Shown: positions 1-9,246, numbered from the stretch's first letter. The stretch is DNA of 64,000 nucleotides from Arthrobacter_E sp041360795 (GCF_041360795.1 NZ_JBFUPW010000001.1:1736001-1800000), one strand, 5' to 3'. Translations and numbers: made by a program. Notes: generated from the letters alone by a model not told the origin.

Positions 1-30
1 GATCACGTTCTTCATCAGCCAGTAGAACAT
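1..30 (-). CDS. 1-acyl-glycerol-3-phosphate acyltransferase-like protein, N-terminal 10 codons only
   Basis: On the minus strand an AAGGAGG ribosome site sits just upstream of an ATG at 30. The ten codons left in the window read MFYWLMKNVI. This resembles the start of actinobacterial PlsC-type lysophospholipid acyltransferases, which are usually encoded near ROK kinase and fadD15-like genes, as here. The gene runs off the window, so the assignment rests on a short N-terminus plus context. Confidence 0.5.
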   Translation of the reverse strand, partial: MFYWLMKNVI

Positions 31-140
31 GGCCGTCCTCCTTGGAAGTGGCGGTGTCAGGTGGGCCCTGACGGAGCCCGGAACCTGCGCCCAGACTACA
101 TGGACGGGCCAGGCGGGTCCCATGTCGCGCCACTTTGGGG

Positions 141-146
141 AATGAT
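141..146 (+). promoter_or_regulatory. -10 element for a leaderless esterase transcript
   Basis: AATGAT ends six bases before the ATG at 153, so transcription would begin at or next to the start codon. This is the first of many such arrangements in the window. No -35 is obvious. Confidence 0.4.
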
Positions 147-152
147 GGAGTC

Positions 153-935
153 ATGAGCAACGAGGCACTGCATCCGGAGCAATCGGCCATCTCTCACGAC
201 GCGTTCAGCAGCGACGGGCACGGTCCTCGCGCCCGCGTGGGCGTGGTCATGTCCCACGGCTTCACGGGAAGCCCGCACGGCCTCCGGGACTGGGCCACTC
301 ACCTGGCGGACGCCGGCTTCGCGGTGCGGATGCCGCTGCTGCCCGGACACGGCACCACGTGGCAGGACATGTCCACCCGCAGCTGGCAGGAGTGGTACCA
401 GGCCTACGAGGCCAGCTACCAGGAACTCGTCCCGCTGTGCGACACGATCGTCACGGCCGGTCTCTCGATGGGCGGCTGCCTCGCCCTGCGGCTCGCGGCG
501 CTCAAGCCCGTGGCCGGAACCGTGGTGGTCAACCCGGGCCTCGTGATCGACGACTGGCGGGCCCCGCTCTCCGGTCTGCTCAAGCACCTCGTGAAGTCGA
601 CCCCGTCCATCGCGAACGACATCCTCAAGCCCGGCGTCGACGAGGGCGCCTACACCCGGACGCCCACGGCCTCCGTGCATGAGCTGCACAAGCTCTTCGC
701 GAACACCCGGGAGCTGCTCCCCCGCATCAGCACGCCGGTGCACCTGTTCCGCTCGCGCACGGACCATATCGTGGGCGATTCGAGCGTCCGCGCCCTGCAG
801 AACGGTCTGCGGGACGGACTGCTGGACATCGAGTGGCTGGAGAACAGCCTGCACGTCGCCACCGTGGACAACGACGCCCCTCTCATCTTCGACGGCAGCG
901 TCCGTTTCATCGACTCCCTCGGGGCCAGGCGATGA
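153..935 (+). CDS. Alpha/beta-hydrolase, carboxylesterase/lipase family
   Basis: A cytoplasmic serine esterase of about 260 residues, in the size range of Est30-type carboxylesterases. The sequence shows HGFTGSP near residue 35 (oxyanion region), the nucleophile elbow GLSMGG with Ser105, a late Asp in RSRTDHIV and a late His in SLHVAT, giving a Ser-Asp-His triad. The frame is open from a TTG at 135, but ATG 153 fits the family and lies six bases after a -10 element. The stop overlaps the next ATG at 932 (ATGA), so the two genes are probably translated together. The natural ester substrate cannot be told; the neighbours suggest lipid metabolism. Confidence 0.85.
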   Translation: MSNEALHPEQSAISHDAFSSDGHGPRARVGVVMSHGFTGSPHGLRDWATHLADAGFAVRMPLLPGHGTTWQDMSTRSWQEWYQAYEASYQELVPLCDTIVTAGLSMGGCLALRLAALKPVAGTVVVNPGLVIDDWRAPLSGLLKHLVKSTPSIANDILKPGVDEGAYTRTPTASVHELHKLFANTRELLPRISTPVHLFRSRTDHIVGDSSVRALQNGLRDGLLDIEWLENSLHVATVDNDAPLIFDGSVRFIDSLGARR

Positions 936-1462
936 CCCCCGGCGAGGACAACACCCCCGGCAGCCGCTCCTCCGAGGAGCCCCCGCCGGAGGAACCCCGT
1001 GATTCCGGCGACTCCGGCCAGGACGACGACGCCGTCTGGGAGGATCTGGTCGCGCGCCTCAAGGCCACCGACAGTGGAGAAACCCCGGCCGCTCAGACTC
1101 CTGGGACCGGAGCCGGTTTCTCCGCCTTCGACCCTCTCGGTCTCAGCAGCCCGGCTGCTCCGCCGTCCACGGGCGGCGGGCCCCGGGACTACGTCACCGA
1201 CCCCGACGTCGAGGAGGAACTGGACAGCTTCGTCCCGGAGGATCCCGGCCCCCTGAGCGAGGCGGATCCCCGCCTGGCTCTCGCCTGGGCCGGCGCCGCG
1301 GGGTCCCCGCTGCTGATCGTGCTGCTCCTGATCTTCTGGCGCTCCGCACCCCAGCCGGTATGGTGGGTCCTCATCGCAGGATTCATCGCCGGCATCGGCT
1401 ACCTCCTATGGCAGCTTCCACAGCGCAGCGATGACGATTACGACGACGGCGCCCGCCTCTAG
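932..1462 (+). CDS. Membrane protein with acidic N-terminal tail, unknown function
   Basis: About 176 residues. The first 115 are rich in Pro, Glu, Asp and Ser and probably disordered. Two hydrophobic segments follow near the C-terminus (around LIVLLLIFW and VLIAGFIAGIGYLLW), then a short acidic tail. The longer open frame from 833 is mostly the esterase in another frame; ATG 932 overlaps the esterase stop as ATGA and is the natural start. I do not recognise a family. Coupling to the esterase suggests co-expression only. Confidence 0.7.
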   Translation: MTPGEDNTPGSRSSEEPPPEEPRDSGDSGQDDDAVWEDLVARLKATDSGETPAAQTPGTGAGFSAFDPLGLSSPAAPPSTGGGPRDYVTDPDVEEELDSFVPEDPGPLSEADPRLALAWAGAAGSPLLIVLLLIFWRSAPQPVWWVLIAGFIAGIGYLLWQLPQRSDDDYDDGARL

Positions 1463-1485
1463 CCGGTCTGCCTGACCGCCCCGGC

Positions 1486-2550
1486 TTAACCGCCGGCGCG
1501 CAGCCTCGGCCCGGAAGCCCGGCCGCGGACCGCCGCCTTGAGCGGCAACGCACCGCGCAAGGGAGCCCGCCGGGCCGCGTTCCGCGCGAGGTCCGCGGCG
1601 CCGACGAGCCCGGCGTCGGGACCGAGCTTCGCCAGGGCGACCCGCGCGACCGGCCTGAACCCGCGCCCCGTGAGGTTGCGGTGGAACGTCCGCTCCGCGG
1701 CGTCGAGCAGCAGATCCCCCGCCGTGGACAGTCCGCCGCCGATCACGAAGGTGCCCGGGTCGAGCGCCGCGGCGAGGTTGGCCAGGCCGAGCCCGAGCCA
1801 CTCCCCGACATCGGCGACGAGTTCACGGCTCTGCGCCTCGCCCTCGAGCGCCAGACGGGTGATGAGCGACCCGGTGATCCGGCGCACGTCGCCGTGCGCG
1901 GCGGCCAGGATCTCCTGGGCCATCGGAGAGTTGGCGGCGGCCAGCTCGCGGGCGTCCCGTCCGAGCGCGTTGCCCGAGGCGTACTGCTCCCAGCAGCCAC
2001 GGTTGCCGCATTCGCAGCGGTGACCTCCGGGGACCATGATCGCGTGCCCGAACTCCCCCGCGACGCCGAACCTCCCTCGCTCCAAGTGCCCGTCGTTCAC
2101 CATGGCCCCGCCGATCCCGGTGCCGAGAGTGATGCAGACCAGCCGGGACTCGCCCTGGCCCGCCCCGAAGCGCCACTCGGCCCAGGCTGCGGCGTCCGCG
2201 TCGTTGACCACATGCACTCGGCGCCGGAGCTTCTCCTCCAGCCGGGCGCGCAGGGGCTCATTGCGCCAGGCGAGGTGCGGGCTGAAGAGGACGGTGCCGC
2301 CGTCGAGGTCCATCCAGCCCGCCGCGCCGATGCCCACCGGGGCGCCACGACGGCCGCTGCTCAGCTCCTCGACGAGCTCCGCGATGACCTCCTCCACCCG
2401 CGCGGCGTCCTGGCCCGGGGTCTCCCGGCGTTCCGAGCGGAGAATTCTGCCGTGCTGGTCCACCAGGCCCGCCGCGACCTTGGTGCCGCCGATGTCGATG
2501 CCGATGGCGAGCGACGGTCTGCGGCCGGCGCGCGGGATGGTGTGCTGCAT
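1486..2550 (-). CDS. ROK-family glucokinase
   Basis: A cytoplasmic sugar kinase, probably ATP-dependent phosphorylation of glucose to glucose-6-phosphate. Features in order: the phosphate-binding motif GIDIGGTK at residues 17-24; the catalytic Asp in VNDADA (about Asp117); GTGIGG near 143; GEFGH at 165-169; and the ROK zinc cluster around residues 177-188 (Cys179, Cys181, Cys186 in CECGNRGCWE). At 354 residues it is slightly longer than typical ROK glucokinases because of an Arg/Ala-rich C-terminal tail. ATG 2550 lies six bases from a TAAGAT -10 element, so the mRNA is probably leaderless. It is convergent with the upstream membrane-protein gene. A different hexose or N-acetyl-sugar substrate is possible. 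Confidence 0.85.
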   Translation of the reverse strand: MQHTIPRAGRRPSLAIGIDIGGTKVAAGLVDQHGRILRSERRETPGQDAARVEEVIAELVEELSSGRRGAPVGIGAAGWMDLDGGTVLFSPHLAWRNEPLRARLEEKLRRRVHVVNDADAAAWAEWRFGAGQGESRLVCITLGTGIGGAMVNDGHLERGRFGVAGEFGHAIMVPGGHRCECGNRGCWEQYASGNALGRDARELAAANSPMAQEILAAAHGDVRRITGSLITRLALEGEAQSRELVADVGEWLGLGLANLAAALDPGTFVIGGGLSTAGDLLLDAAERTFHRNLTGRGFRPVARVALAKLGPDAGLVGAADLARNAARRAPLRGALPLKAAVRGRASGPRLRAGG

Positions 2551-2556
2551 GAGCCC

Positions 2557-2562
2557 ATCTTA
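2557..2562 (-). promoter_or_regulatory. -10 element, leaderless glucokinase transcript
   Basis: TAAGAT on the minus strand, with six bases between the hexamer and ATG 2550. Confidence 0.45.
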
Positions 2563-2680
2563 GGGACGCGGACACTAAGTTACTGGCGAGTAGATATAAT
2601 GTGGATCACATCCCCCGAGCGCAGCAGCCCGCGTCGGACCCGGACTCCATGACCTCAGAGCCACGGAAACCCCCGGGTAC

Positions 2681-2686
2681 TAGGCT
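2681..2686 (+). promoter_or_regulatory. -10 element for the acyl-CoA ligase gene
   Basis: TAGGCT lies 43 bases before the chosen GTG start. That leaves a leader of roughly 37 bases containing a strong GAAGGAG ribosome site at 2718-2724. It supports GTG 2730 over the in-frame GTG at 2601, which lies upstream of the promoter. Confidence 0.45.
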
Positions 2687-2729
2687 GGGTGCAAGCCCTG
2701 TCGGGGGACGGGATATCGAAGGAGCTATC

Positions 2730-4541
2730 GTGCGAGAATTCAGCATGCCGGCCAAGGTTCATCTGGACCCGGCCAGCAACATCACCGACTTCCTGCTGCG
2801 GCACGCCCGCGGTGGCAAGAACCCGGCCCTCTTCGCCACCCGGGACGCCTCCGGAACCTGGCAGGACATCTCGGCCACCGAGTTCCTCGATGACGTCTCG
2901 GCACTCGCCAAGGGTCTGATCGCCAACGGAGTGCAGCAGGGCGATCGGGTGGGCATCATGTCCCGCACGCGCTACGAATGGACCCTGGTGGACTTCGCCA
3001 TCTGGTTCGCCGGCGCGATCTCCGTCCCGATCTACGAGACCTCCTCCCCCAGCCAGGTGGCCTGGAATCTCGGCGACTCCGGCGCCGTCGCCGCCTTCGC
3101 CGAGCAGTCCCATCACGAACACGCCATCCGCGCCGCCGTCCGCGCCGAGAATCTGGACGGCATGCGGCATGTGTGGCAGATCGAAGCCGGTGGACTCGAC
3201 GAACTCCGCACCGCCGGAGCCAACGTCAGCGACGCCGAGCTGGAAGCGCGCCGCAGCAGTTCCTCCCTCGGCAGCATCGCCACGATCATCTACACCTCCG
3301 GGACCACGGGACGGCCCAAGGGCTGCGAACTGACCCACGGAAACTTCGCCGAGCTCTCCGACAACGCGCTCGCCCAGCTGGGCGTGATCGTGAACCAGGG
3401 CGCCTCAACCATCATGTTCCTGCCGCTGGCCCACGTGTTCGCACGCTTCATCTCGGTGCTCGCCGTGGCCGCGGGCTCACGGGTGGGCCACACCCCGGAC
3501 GTGAAGAACCTTCTCCCGGATCTCCAGAGCTTCCAGCCGAGCTTCATCCTGGCCGTGCCCCGGGTCTTTGAGAAGGTGTACAACTCGGCCCTCTCCAAGG
3601 CCGAGGACGGCGGCAAGGGCGGCATCTTCCACAAGGCCGCCGAGACCGCGATCGCCTACTCCCGAGCACGCCAGGACGGGAAGGTCGGGCTGGGCCTCAA
3701 GCTCAAGCACACCCTCTTCGACGCCCTCGTCTACAAGAAGCTCCGCGAGGCCATGGGCGGCCACGTGACCCATGCGGTGTCCGGCGGCGGCCCGCTCGGT
3801 GAACGCCTGGGCCACTTCTTCAACGGCATCGGCCTGCTGGTCCTCGAGGGCTACGGCCTGACCGAGACCACCGCGCCCATCACCGTCAACACCCTGGATC
3901 TCAACCGCATCGGCACGGTCGGACCGCCCCTGCCGGGCAACGCGGTGCGGATCGCGGACGACGGCGAGATCCTCGCCAAGGGCGTCTGCGTCATGCGCGG
4001 CTACTACAACCGTCCCGAACTGCAGGACGAGGCCTTCACCGACGGCTGGTTCCACACCGGCGACATCGGCGAACTCGATGAGCAGGGTTTCCTCCGCATC
4101 ACCGGCCGCAAGAAGGAGATCATCGTGACTGCAGGCGGCAAGAACGTGGTCCCGGCGCTCCTGGAGGACCAGATCCGCGCGGACGCCCTGGTCTCCCAGG
4201 TGCTCGTGGTGGGTGACAACCGGCCGTTCATCGGGGCGCTCGTCACGCTTGACGAGGAGGCGCTGCCGGGCTGGCTCGAACGGCACGGGCTCTCCTCCGG
4301 CCTGTCCCTGGCGGACGCCGCGCGTGAGGACAAGGTCAAGGAAGCGGTGCAGCAGCTGATCTCCAAGGCCAACGAATCCGTGTCCCACGCCGAAGCGATC
4401 AAGTCCTTCCGCATCGTCACCGAGGACTTCACGGAGGCCTCCGGCCACCTGACCCCCTCGATGAAGGTCAAGCGCGCCCAGGTGGTCAAGGACTACTCGG
4501 ACGTCATCGAGGAGATGTACTCCGCGCCCAAGCCCGCCTGA
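2730..4541 (+). CDS. Long-chain fatty-acid-CoA ligase, FadD15-like
   Basis: Activates long-chain fatty acids to acyl-CoA via acyl-AMP. It belongs to the ANL adenylate-forming superfamily and is probably membrane-peripheral. The P-loop-like motif YTSGTTGRPKG is near residue 187, the acyl-CoA synthetase motif GYGLTET near 375, and the hinge region TGDIGELDEQGFLRITGRKKE-type block near 445-465. The frame is open from 2601, but GTG 2730 has a near-perfect ribosome site and gives 603 residues, the usual length for FadD15 proteins. A long perfect hairpin follows. Proximity to a PlsC-like gene fits phospholipid or triacylglycerol supply; the chain-length preference is not visible. Confidence 0.9.
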   Translation: MREFSMPAKVHLDPASNITDFLLRHARGGKNPALFATRDASGTWQDISATEFLDDVSALAKGLIANGVQQGDRVGIMSRTRYEWTLVDFAIWFAGAISVPIYETSSPSQVAWNLGDSGAVAAFAEQSHHEHAIRAAVRAENLDGMRHVWQIEAGGLDELRTAGANVSDAELEARRSSSSLGSIATIIYTSGTTGRPKGCELTHGNFAELSDNALAQLGVIVNQGASTIMFLPLAHVFARFISVLAVAAGSRVGHTPDVKNLLPDLQSFQPSFILAVPRVFEKVYNSALSKAEDGGKGGIFHKAAETAIAYSRARQDGKVGLGLKLKHTLFDALVYKKLREAMGGHVTHAVSGGGPLGERLGHFFNGIGLLVLEGYGLTETTAPITVNTLDLNRIGTVGPPLPGNAVRIADDGEILAKGVCVMRGYYNRPELQDEAFTDGWFHTGDIGELDEQGFLRITGRKKEIIVTAGGKNVVPALLEDQIRADALVSQVLVVGDNRPFIGALVTLDEEALPGWLERHGLSSGLSLADAAREDKVKEAVQQLISKANESVSHAEAIKSFRIVTEDFTEASGHLTPSMKVKRAQVVKDYSDVIEEMYSAPKPA

Positions 4542-4554
4542 GCGGCGGACGCGA

Positions 4555-4602
4555 CGCACGACGGCGGCCCGGCACCTGATGGTGCCGGGCCGCCGTCGTG
4601 CG
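4555..4602. terminator. Bidirectional terminator between the acyl-CoA ligase and pyc
   Basis: A perfect inverted repeat with 22-base arms (4555-4576 and 4581-4602) and a TGAT loop. It sits between two convergent genes. There is no long T-tract, as is common for high-G+C terminators. Confidence 0.85.
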
Positions 4603-4635
4603 GGGGTGCCCGGTCAGCCCGGACACCCACCGGGG

Positions 4636-7600
4636 TCAGCCGATGACGAGCAGCAAGTCGCCGCCCTGTACCTGCTCGATGGCGGAGATTGCCAGGCGCT
4701 GCACCGTTCCCGCGACCGGCGAGGTGATGGAGGCCTCCATCTTCATGGCCTCGATGGTGGCGACGGCGTCACCCGCCTCGATGGTGTCGCCCACCGCCAC
4801 CTTGAGCGAGACCGCGCCCGCGAACGGCGCGGCAACCTGACCGGGGACGGCCGGGTCGGCCTTCTCGGCGGCCTTGACGTTGCTGGTGACGGAGTGATCC
4901 CGCACCACCACCGGGCGCGACTGGCCGTTGAGCTTGCAGAGCACCGTCCGCATGCCCTTCTCATCCGGCTCGGAGATGGCCTCCAGGCTCGCGATCAGAC
5001 GGACGCCGCGCTCCAGTTCGATGACGTGCTCCTCGCCGCGCTGCAGCCCGTAGAGGTAGTCCCGGGTGTCCAGGACCGAGAGGTTGCCGTAGCTCTCCTG
5101 GCTCCGCAGGTAGTCCTTGGTCGGGCCGGCGAAGAGCAGCCGGTTCAAGGTGGCCCGACGGGTCTCGGAGTCACCCTGGAGCGCCTCCGAGTCCTCCGCG
5201 TTCAGCTGCACGTCCCGCGGCTTCACGGCGCGGCCCTGCAGGGCCTTGCTGCGGAACGGCTCGGGCCAGCCACCGGGAGGGTTGCCCAGCTCGCCGTTGA
5301 GGAAACCGATCACCGAGTCCGGGATGTCGAAGTTGTGCGGGTTCTCCCGGAACTCTTCAGGGTCCGCACCGAGACCCACGAGGTGCAGAGCCAGATCGCC
5401 CACCACCTTGGAGGACGGGGTGACCTTGACCAGGCGGCCGAGGATCCGGTCCGCGGCCGTGTACATGTCCTCGATGGCTTCGAACCGCTCGCCGAGTCCC
5501 AGCGCCATGGCCTGCTGGCGGAGATTGGAGAGCTGGCCGCCCGGGATCTCGTGCTGGTACACGCGGCCGGTGGGCGCTGCGAGTCCGGACTCGAAGGGCG
5601 CGTAAACCCTGCGGACGGCCTCCCAGTACGGTTCCAGGGCGTCCACGGAGGACAGCTCGAGCGCCGTCTCCCGCGGTGTGTGCGCCAGGGCGGCGACCAG
5701 CGCGGACATGGCCGGCTGGCTCGTGGTGCCTGCCAGGGCCGCCGAGGCGACGTCCACGGCGTCCACTCCCGCGTCCACCGCGGAGAGGAGCGTGGCGAGC
5801 TGGCCGCCCGCCGTGTCGTGGGTGTGCAGGTGCACGGGCAGATCGAACCGCTCACGGAGCGCCTTGACCAGGACCGCGGCAGCGGCCGGGCGCAGGAGAC
5901 CGGCCATGTCCTTGATGGCGAGGATGTGCGCACCGGCGTCGACGATCCGCTGCGCGAGCTCCAGGTAGTAGTCGAGGGTGTAGAGCTCCTCGTCCGGGTT
6001 CAGGAGATCGCCGGTGTAGCAGAGGGCCACCTCCGCCACGGCGGTGCCGGTCTCGCGGACCGCCCGGATGGCGGGCTCCATCTGGTCGACGTCGTTGAGA
6101 GCGTCGAAGATGCGGAAGATGTCGATGCCGGTGGCCGCGGCCTCCTGGACGAAGGCACGGGTCACCTCCTCCGGGTACGGCGTGTAGCCCACGGTGTTGC
6201 GGCCGCGCAGGAGCATCTGCAGACAGATGTTCGGGATGGCCTCCCGGAGCGCGGCGAGGCGCTGCCAGGGGTCCTCGCCCAGGAAGCGGAGAGCGACGTC
6301 GTACGTCGCACCGCCCCAGGCCTCCACCGAGAAGAGGCCGGGCAGCAGGCGAGACACCGCGGGACCGGCCGCCACCAGGTCCCTCGTGCGCACGCGGGTC
6401 GCGAGCAGGGACTGGTGGGCGTCACGGAACGTCGTGTCCGTGACCGCGACGGCGGACTGCTCGCGCAGCGCCTTCGCGAAGCCTTCCGGGCCCAGTTCCA
6501 GCAGACGCTGCCGCGAGCCGGCCGGAGCCTCGCCCTCGGGGACCGCCGGGAGCTTGACCTCAGGACCCGTGCTGACACGCGGCTCGCCGTGCGGCTTGTT
6601 GACAGTGGTCTCCGCCAGCCAGGTCAGCAGCTTGGTGCCGCGGTCGGCCGAGGTGCGGGCCTTCAGCAGCTCGGGGCGCTCCTCGATGAAGGACGTGGCG
6701 ACCTTGCCGGCGACGAAGTCCGGATCGTCCAGCACGGCCTGCAGGAACGGGATGTTGGTGGAGACGCCGCGGATGCGGAACTCCGCGAGGGCGCGCCGGG
6801 CGCGGGCCACCGCGGCCGGGTAGTCGCGGCCGCGGCACGTGAGCTTGACCAGCATCGAGTCGAAGTGCGGGCTGATCTCGGCACCCGAGTACACGGTGCC
6901 GCCGTCGAGGCGGACACCGGCGCCACCGGCGGACCGGTAGCCGGTGATCTTGCCGACGTCGGGCCGGAAGCCGTTGGCGGGATCCTCGGTCGTGATGCGG
7001 CACTGGAGCGCGGCGCCCTTGAGGCTGACGGTCTCCTGCGAGAGGCCCAGATCCGCCAGGGTGGCGCCCGCGGCGATGCGCATCTGCGCCTGCACCAGGT
7101 CCACGTCGGTGACTTCTTCGGTCACCGTGTGCTCCACCTGGATGCGGGGGTTCATCTCGATGAAGACGTGCTGTCCGGCCCGCTCGCCCGCGGTGTCGAC
7201 CAGGAACTCGACCGTACCCGCGTTGACGTATCCGAGGGCCTTCGCGAACGCCACGGCATCACGGTAGAGCGCCTGCCGGATGTCCTCATCCAGGTTCGGC
7301 GCCGGCGCGATCTCGATGACCTTCTGGTGACGGCGCTGGAGCGAACAGTCACGCTCGAAGAGGTGCATGACGTTGCCCTCGGCGTCGGCCAGGATCTGGA
7401 CCTCGATGTGGCGCGGCCGCAGCACGGCCTGCTCGAGGAACATGGTCGGATCGCCGAACGCGGCATCCGCTTCGCGCATGGCGGCCTCCAGGGCCTCGCG
7501 CAGATCCTCCGGCTTCTCGACCCGGCGCATGCCACGGCCGCCGCCGCCCGCGACGGCCTTGGCGAAGATCGGGAAGCCGATCTCCTCCGCGGCGGCCAGG

Positions 7601-8031
7601 AGCTCTTCGATGTCGCGGGACGGCTCGGAGGACTTCAGGACCGGAACGCCGGCCTTGCGGGCCGCGGCCAGAGCGGCGACCTTGTTACCGGCCAGCTCCA
7701 GGACATCGGCCGGCGGGCCGACGAAGGTGATGCCGGCGTCGGCGGCCGCCCGGGCCAGCCCGGGGTTCTCGGAGAGGAAACCGTATCCGGGATAGATCGC
7801 ATCCGCGCCCGATTCCTTCGCGACCCGGACGATCTCCTCCACGTCGAGGTAGGCCCGTACCGGATGACCCTCCTCTCCGATGAGGTACGCCTCGTCCGCC
7901 TTCTGGCGGTGAATGGAGTTCCTGTCCTCATGAGGGAAGACCGCCACTGTCTTGGCACCCAGCTCATAGCCGGCGCGGAAGGCCCTGATCGCGATTTCGC
8001 CGCGGTTGGCCACCAGTATCTTGGAAAACAT
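4636..8031 (-). CDS. pyc: Pyruvate carboxylase
   Basis: Biotin enzyme converting pyruvate, bicarbonate and ATP to oxaloacetate (anaplerosis). The 1131-residue chain has the full one-polypeptide order: N-terminal biotin carboxylase (starts MFSKILVANRGEIA, with the glycine-rich GGGGRGM loop near 163); a carboxyltransferase domain beginning at DTTFRDAHQS near 540, with the metal-binding HLHTHD motif; and a C-terminal biotinyl domain with EAMKMEA, whose first Lys carries biotin. The open frame extends to 8301, but ATG 8031 matches the family start and is preceded by GGAGAAGC. The gene is divergent from parA across about 330 bases that include an inverted repeat. Confidence 0.96.
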   Translation of the reverse strand: MFSKILVANRGEIAIRAFRAGYELGAKTVAVFPHEDRNSIHRQKADEAYLIGEEGHPVRAYLDVEEIVRVAKESGADAIYPGYGFLSENPGLARAAADAGITFVGPPADVLELAGNKVAALAAARKAGVPVLKSSEPSRDIEELLAAAEEIGFPIFAKAVAGGGGRGMRRVEKPEDLREALEAAMREADAAFGDPTMFLEQAVLRPRHIEVQILADAEGNVMHLFERDCSLQRRHQKVIEIAPAPNLDEDIRQALYRDAVAFAKALGYVNAGTVEFLVDTAGERAGQHVFIEMNPRIQVEHTVTEEVTDVDLVQAQMRIAAGATLADLGLSQETVSLKGAALQCRITTEDPANGFRPDVGKITGYRSAGGAGVRLDGGTVYSGAEISPHFDSMLVKLTCRGRDYPAAVARARRALAEFRIRGVSTNIPFLQAVLDDPDFVAGKVATSFIEERPELLKARTSADRGTKLLTWLAETTVNKPHGEPRVSTGPEVKLPAVPEGEAPAGSRQRLLELGPEGFAKALREQSAVAVTDTTFRDAHQSLLATRVRTRDLVAAGPAVSRLLPGLFSVEAWGGATYDVALRFLGEDPWQRLAALREAIPNICLQMLLRGRNTVGYTPYPEEVTRAFVQEAAATGIDIFRIFDALNDVDQMEPAIRAVRETGTAVAEVALCYTGDLLNPDEELYTLDYYLELAQRIVDAGAHILAIKDMAGLLRPAAAAVLVKALRERFDLPVHLHTHDTAGGQLATLLSAVDAGVDAVDVASAALAGTTSQPAMSALVAALAHTPRETALELSSVDALEPYWEAVRRVYAPFESGLAAPTGRVYQHEIPGGQLSNLRQQAMALGLGERFEAIEDMYTAADRILGRLVKVTPSSKVVGDLALHLVGLGADPEEFRENPHNFDIPDSVIGFLNGELGNPPGGWPEPFRSKALQGRAVKPRDVQLNAEDSEALQGDSETRRATLNRLLFAGPTKDYLRSQESYGNLSVLDTRDYLYGLQRGEEHVIELERGVRLIASLEAISEPDEKGMRTVLCKLNGQSRPVVVRDHSVTSNVKAAEKADPAVPGQVAAPFAGAVSLKVAVGDTIEAGDAVATIEAMKMEASITSPVAGTVQRLAISAIEQVQGGDLLLVIG

Positions 8032-8090
8032 GCTTCTCCGTACGTCACAAGCCGGGTTGTTCCCGTGCCCCAAGTCTGACCATGTGTCAC

Positions 8091-8111
8091 TCACCACACA
8101 AGGAGTGGTGA
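8091..8111. promoter_or_regulatory. Inverted repeat upstream of pyc, candidate operator
   Basis: TCACCAC, seven bases, then GTGGTGA: a perfect 7-7-7 dyad about 60 bases upstream of the pyc start. The position suits a regulator-binding site, but no regulator can be assigned from the window. Confidence 0.3.
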
Positions 8112-8350
8112 CTGCTATCACAGTAGCGGCCTGAGCACGCCGTTCGCTCGACCGCGAAGCGACTGTGACACGGGAAGACCAGGCCGCGCCGCGCCGCGGC
8201 CCGGGGGTTCCACGGCGGCGCCGCAGGGAGCGTCGACAGGTGACGGCGCACCGCCGGGTAAGTCTGCACGGATGCCACGCCGTGAGCCTTCCGCGACACA
8301 CGGGTCCGCCTCCCGCGACGCAATCCGGCGGAGCGGGCGCCGCCCGCCCC

Positions 8351-8356
8351 TATGAT
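8351..8356 (+). promoter_or_regulatory. -10 element upstream of parA
   Basis: TATGAT ends five bases before a GTG at 8362, consistent with a leaderless transcript starting at that codon. Confidence 0.45.
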
Positions 8357-8361
8357 GGAAG

Positions 8362-9219
8362 GTGATGCCACCCTGCGGAGACGGTCCGCACATCGTGGGG
8401 CCCGGCAGAGAACACCAAGTGTCGAGTTACAGGGGTGTGGGTTCAGAAGTGCGAGTCGTAAGCGTCAGCAGTCTCAAAGGTGGAGTGGGCAAGACCTCTG
8501 TCACCACGGGATTGGCATCCGCTGCACTGGCCGCAGGTGTCCCCACCCTCGTGGTGGACCTCGATCCCCATGCCGACGCCTCCACCGCCCTCGGAACGAG
8601 CGCCGGCCGTGTCACGGACATCGGCAGGCTCCTGAAGACCGCGCGGCGCGCCCGTCTGGCGGACCACCTCACGCCGAGCGCCTGGGTCGACGGAAACGGC
8701 ACCCTGGACGTGGCCATCGGCTCCGCGTATTCGGGCATCTATGACCGCCCGGATCTGGGCCGTCGCGACCTCCGGCGTCTCCGGCAGCTGCTGGAACCCG
8801 TCACCGGCTACGATCTGGTGCTCATCGACTGCCCGCCGTCGCTCAACGGCCTGACCCGGATGGCCTGGAACGCCAGCGACGACGTCGTCCTGGTCGCCGA
8901 GCCCGGCCTGTTCTCCGTCGCCGGCACCGAGCGGACGCTGCGTGCCATCGACATGTTCCGCCGCGAGTTCTCCCCCCGCCTCAATCCCGCGGGGATCGTC
9001 GCCAACCGGGTGCGCCTCGGCTCGAGCGAGCACATGTACCGTCTCGACGAGATGCGTTCCATGTTCGGTCCCCTGCTCTTGGAGCCGGTGGTGCCGGAAC
9101 TGGCGAACTGGCAGCAGATCCAGGGCGCCGCACACGCCGTGCACCAGTGGCCGGGAGACTCCGCCAAGGGTGTGGCGGCCGTCTACGACCAGCTCCTCGC
9201 GGCCATCCGCAAGGCCTGA
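8362..9219 (+). CDS. ParA-family ATPase
   Basis: A deviant-Walker P-loop ATPase of the ParA/MinD class. SLKGGVGKTS (near residues 37-46 from this start) is the deviant Walker A, VVDLDPHADAS is motif A', and VLIDCPPS is Walker B. The start is uncertain. GTG 8362 lies five bases after a TATGAT element and would be leaderless, giving a 29-residue extension; GTG 8449 would give the more usual short start directly before VVSVSSLKGG but has a poor ribosome site. No parB follows and no parS was recognised, so this is probably an orphan ParA rather than the chromosome-segregation pair. A good hairpin separates it from the convergent MerR gene. Confidence 0.85.
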   Translation: MMPPCGDGPHIVGPGREHQVSSYRGVGSEVRVVSVSSLKGGVGKTSVTTGLASAALAAGVPTLVVDLDPHADASTALGTSAGRVTDIGRLLKTARRARLADHLTPSAWVDGNGTLDVAIGSAYSGIYDRPDLGRRDLRRLRQLLEPVTGYDLVLIDCPPSLNGLTRMAWNASDDVVLVAEPGLFSVAGTERTLRAIDMFRREFSPRLNPAGIVANRVRLGSSEHMYRLDEMRSMFGPLLLEPVVPELANWQQIQGAAHAVHQWPGDSAKGVAAVYDQLLAAIRKA

Positions 9220-9246
9220 GCCGGCAGGCCTCCACCAGCAGACAGC

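Larger units (their letters stand above)
8032..8361. other. Divergent intergenic region between pyc and parA
   Basis: About 330 bases without a convincing gene. It contains the inverted repeat at 8091-8111 on the pyc side and a TATGAT -10 element at 8351-8356 on the parA side. Short open frames here are low-complexity and have no ribosome sites. Confidence 0.6.

Noticed and set aside
4579..8079. A 1166-codon open frame on the plus strand.
   Set aside because: It is the antisense of pyruvate carboxylase. Its composition is Gly/Arg/Asp/Leu repeats with no domain, and long antisense frames are normal in high-G+C genes.
8362..9219. Chromosome-partition parAB locus near an origin.
   Set aside because: There is no parB, no parS-like palindrome cluster and no dnaA, gidB or rpmH neighbours.
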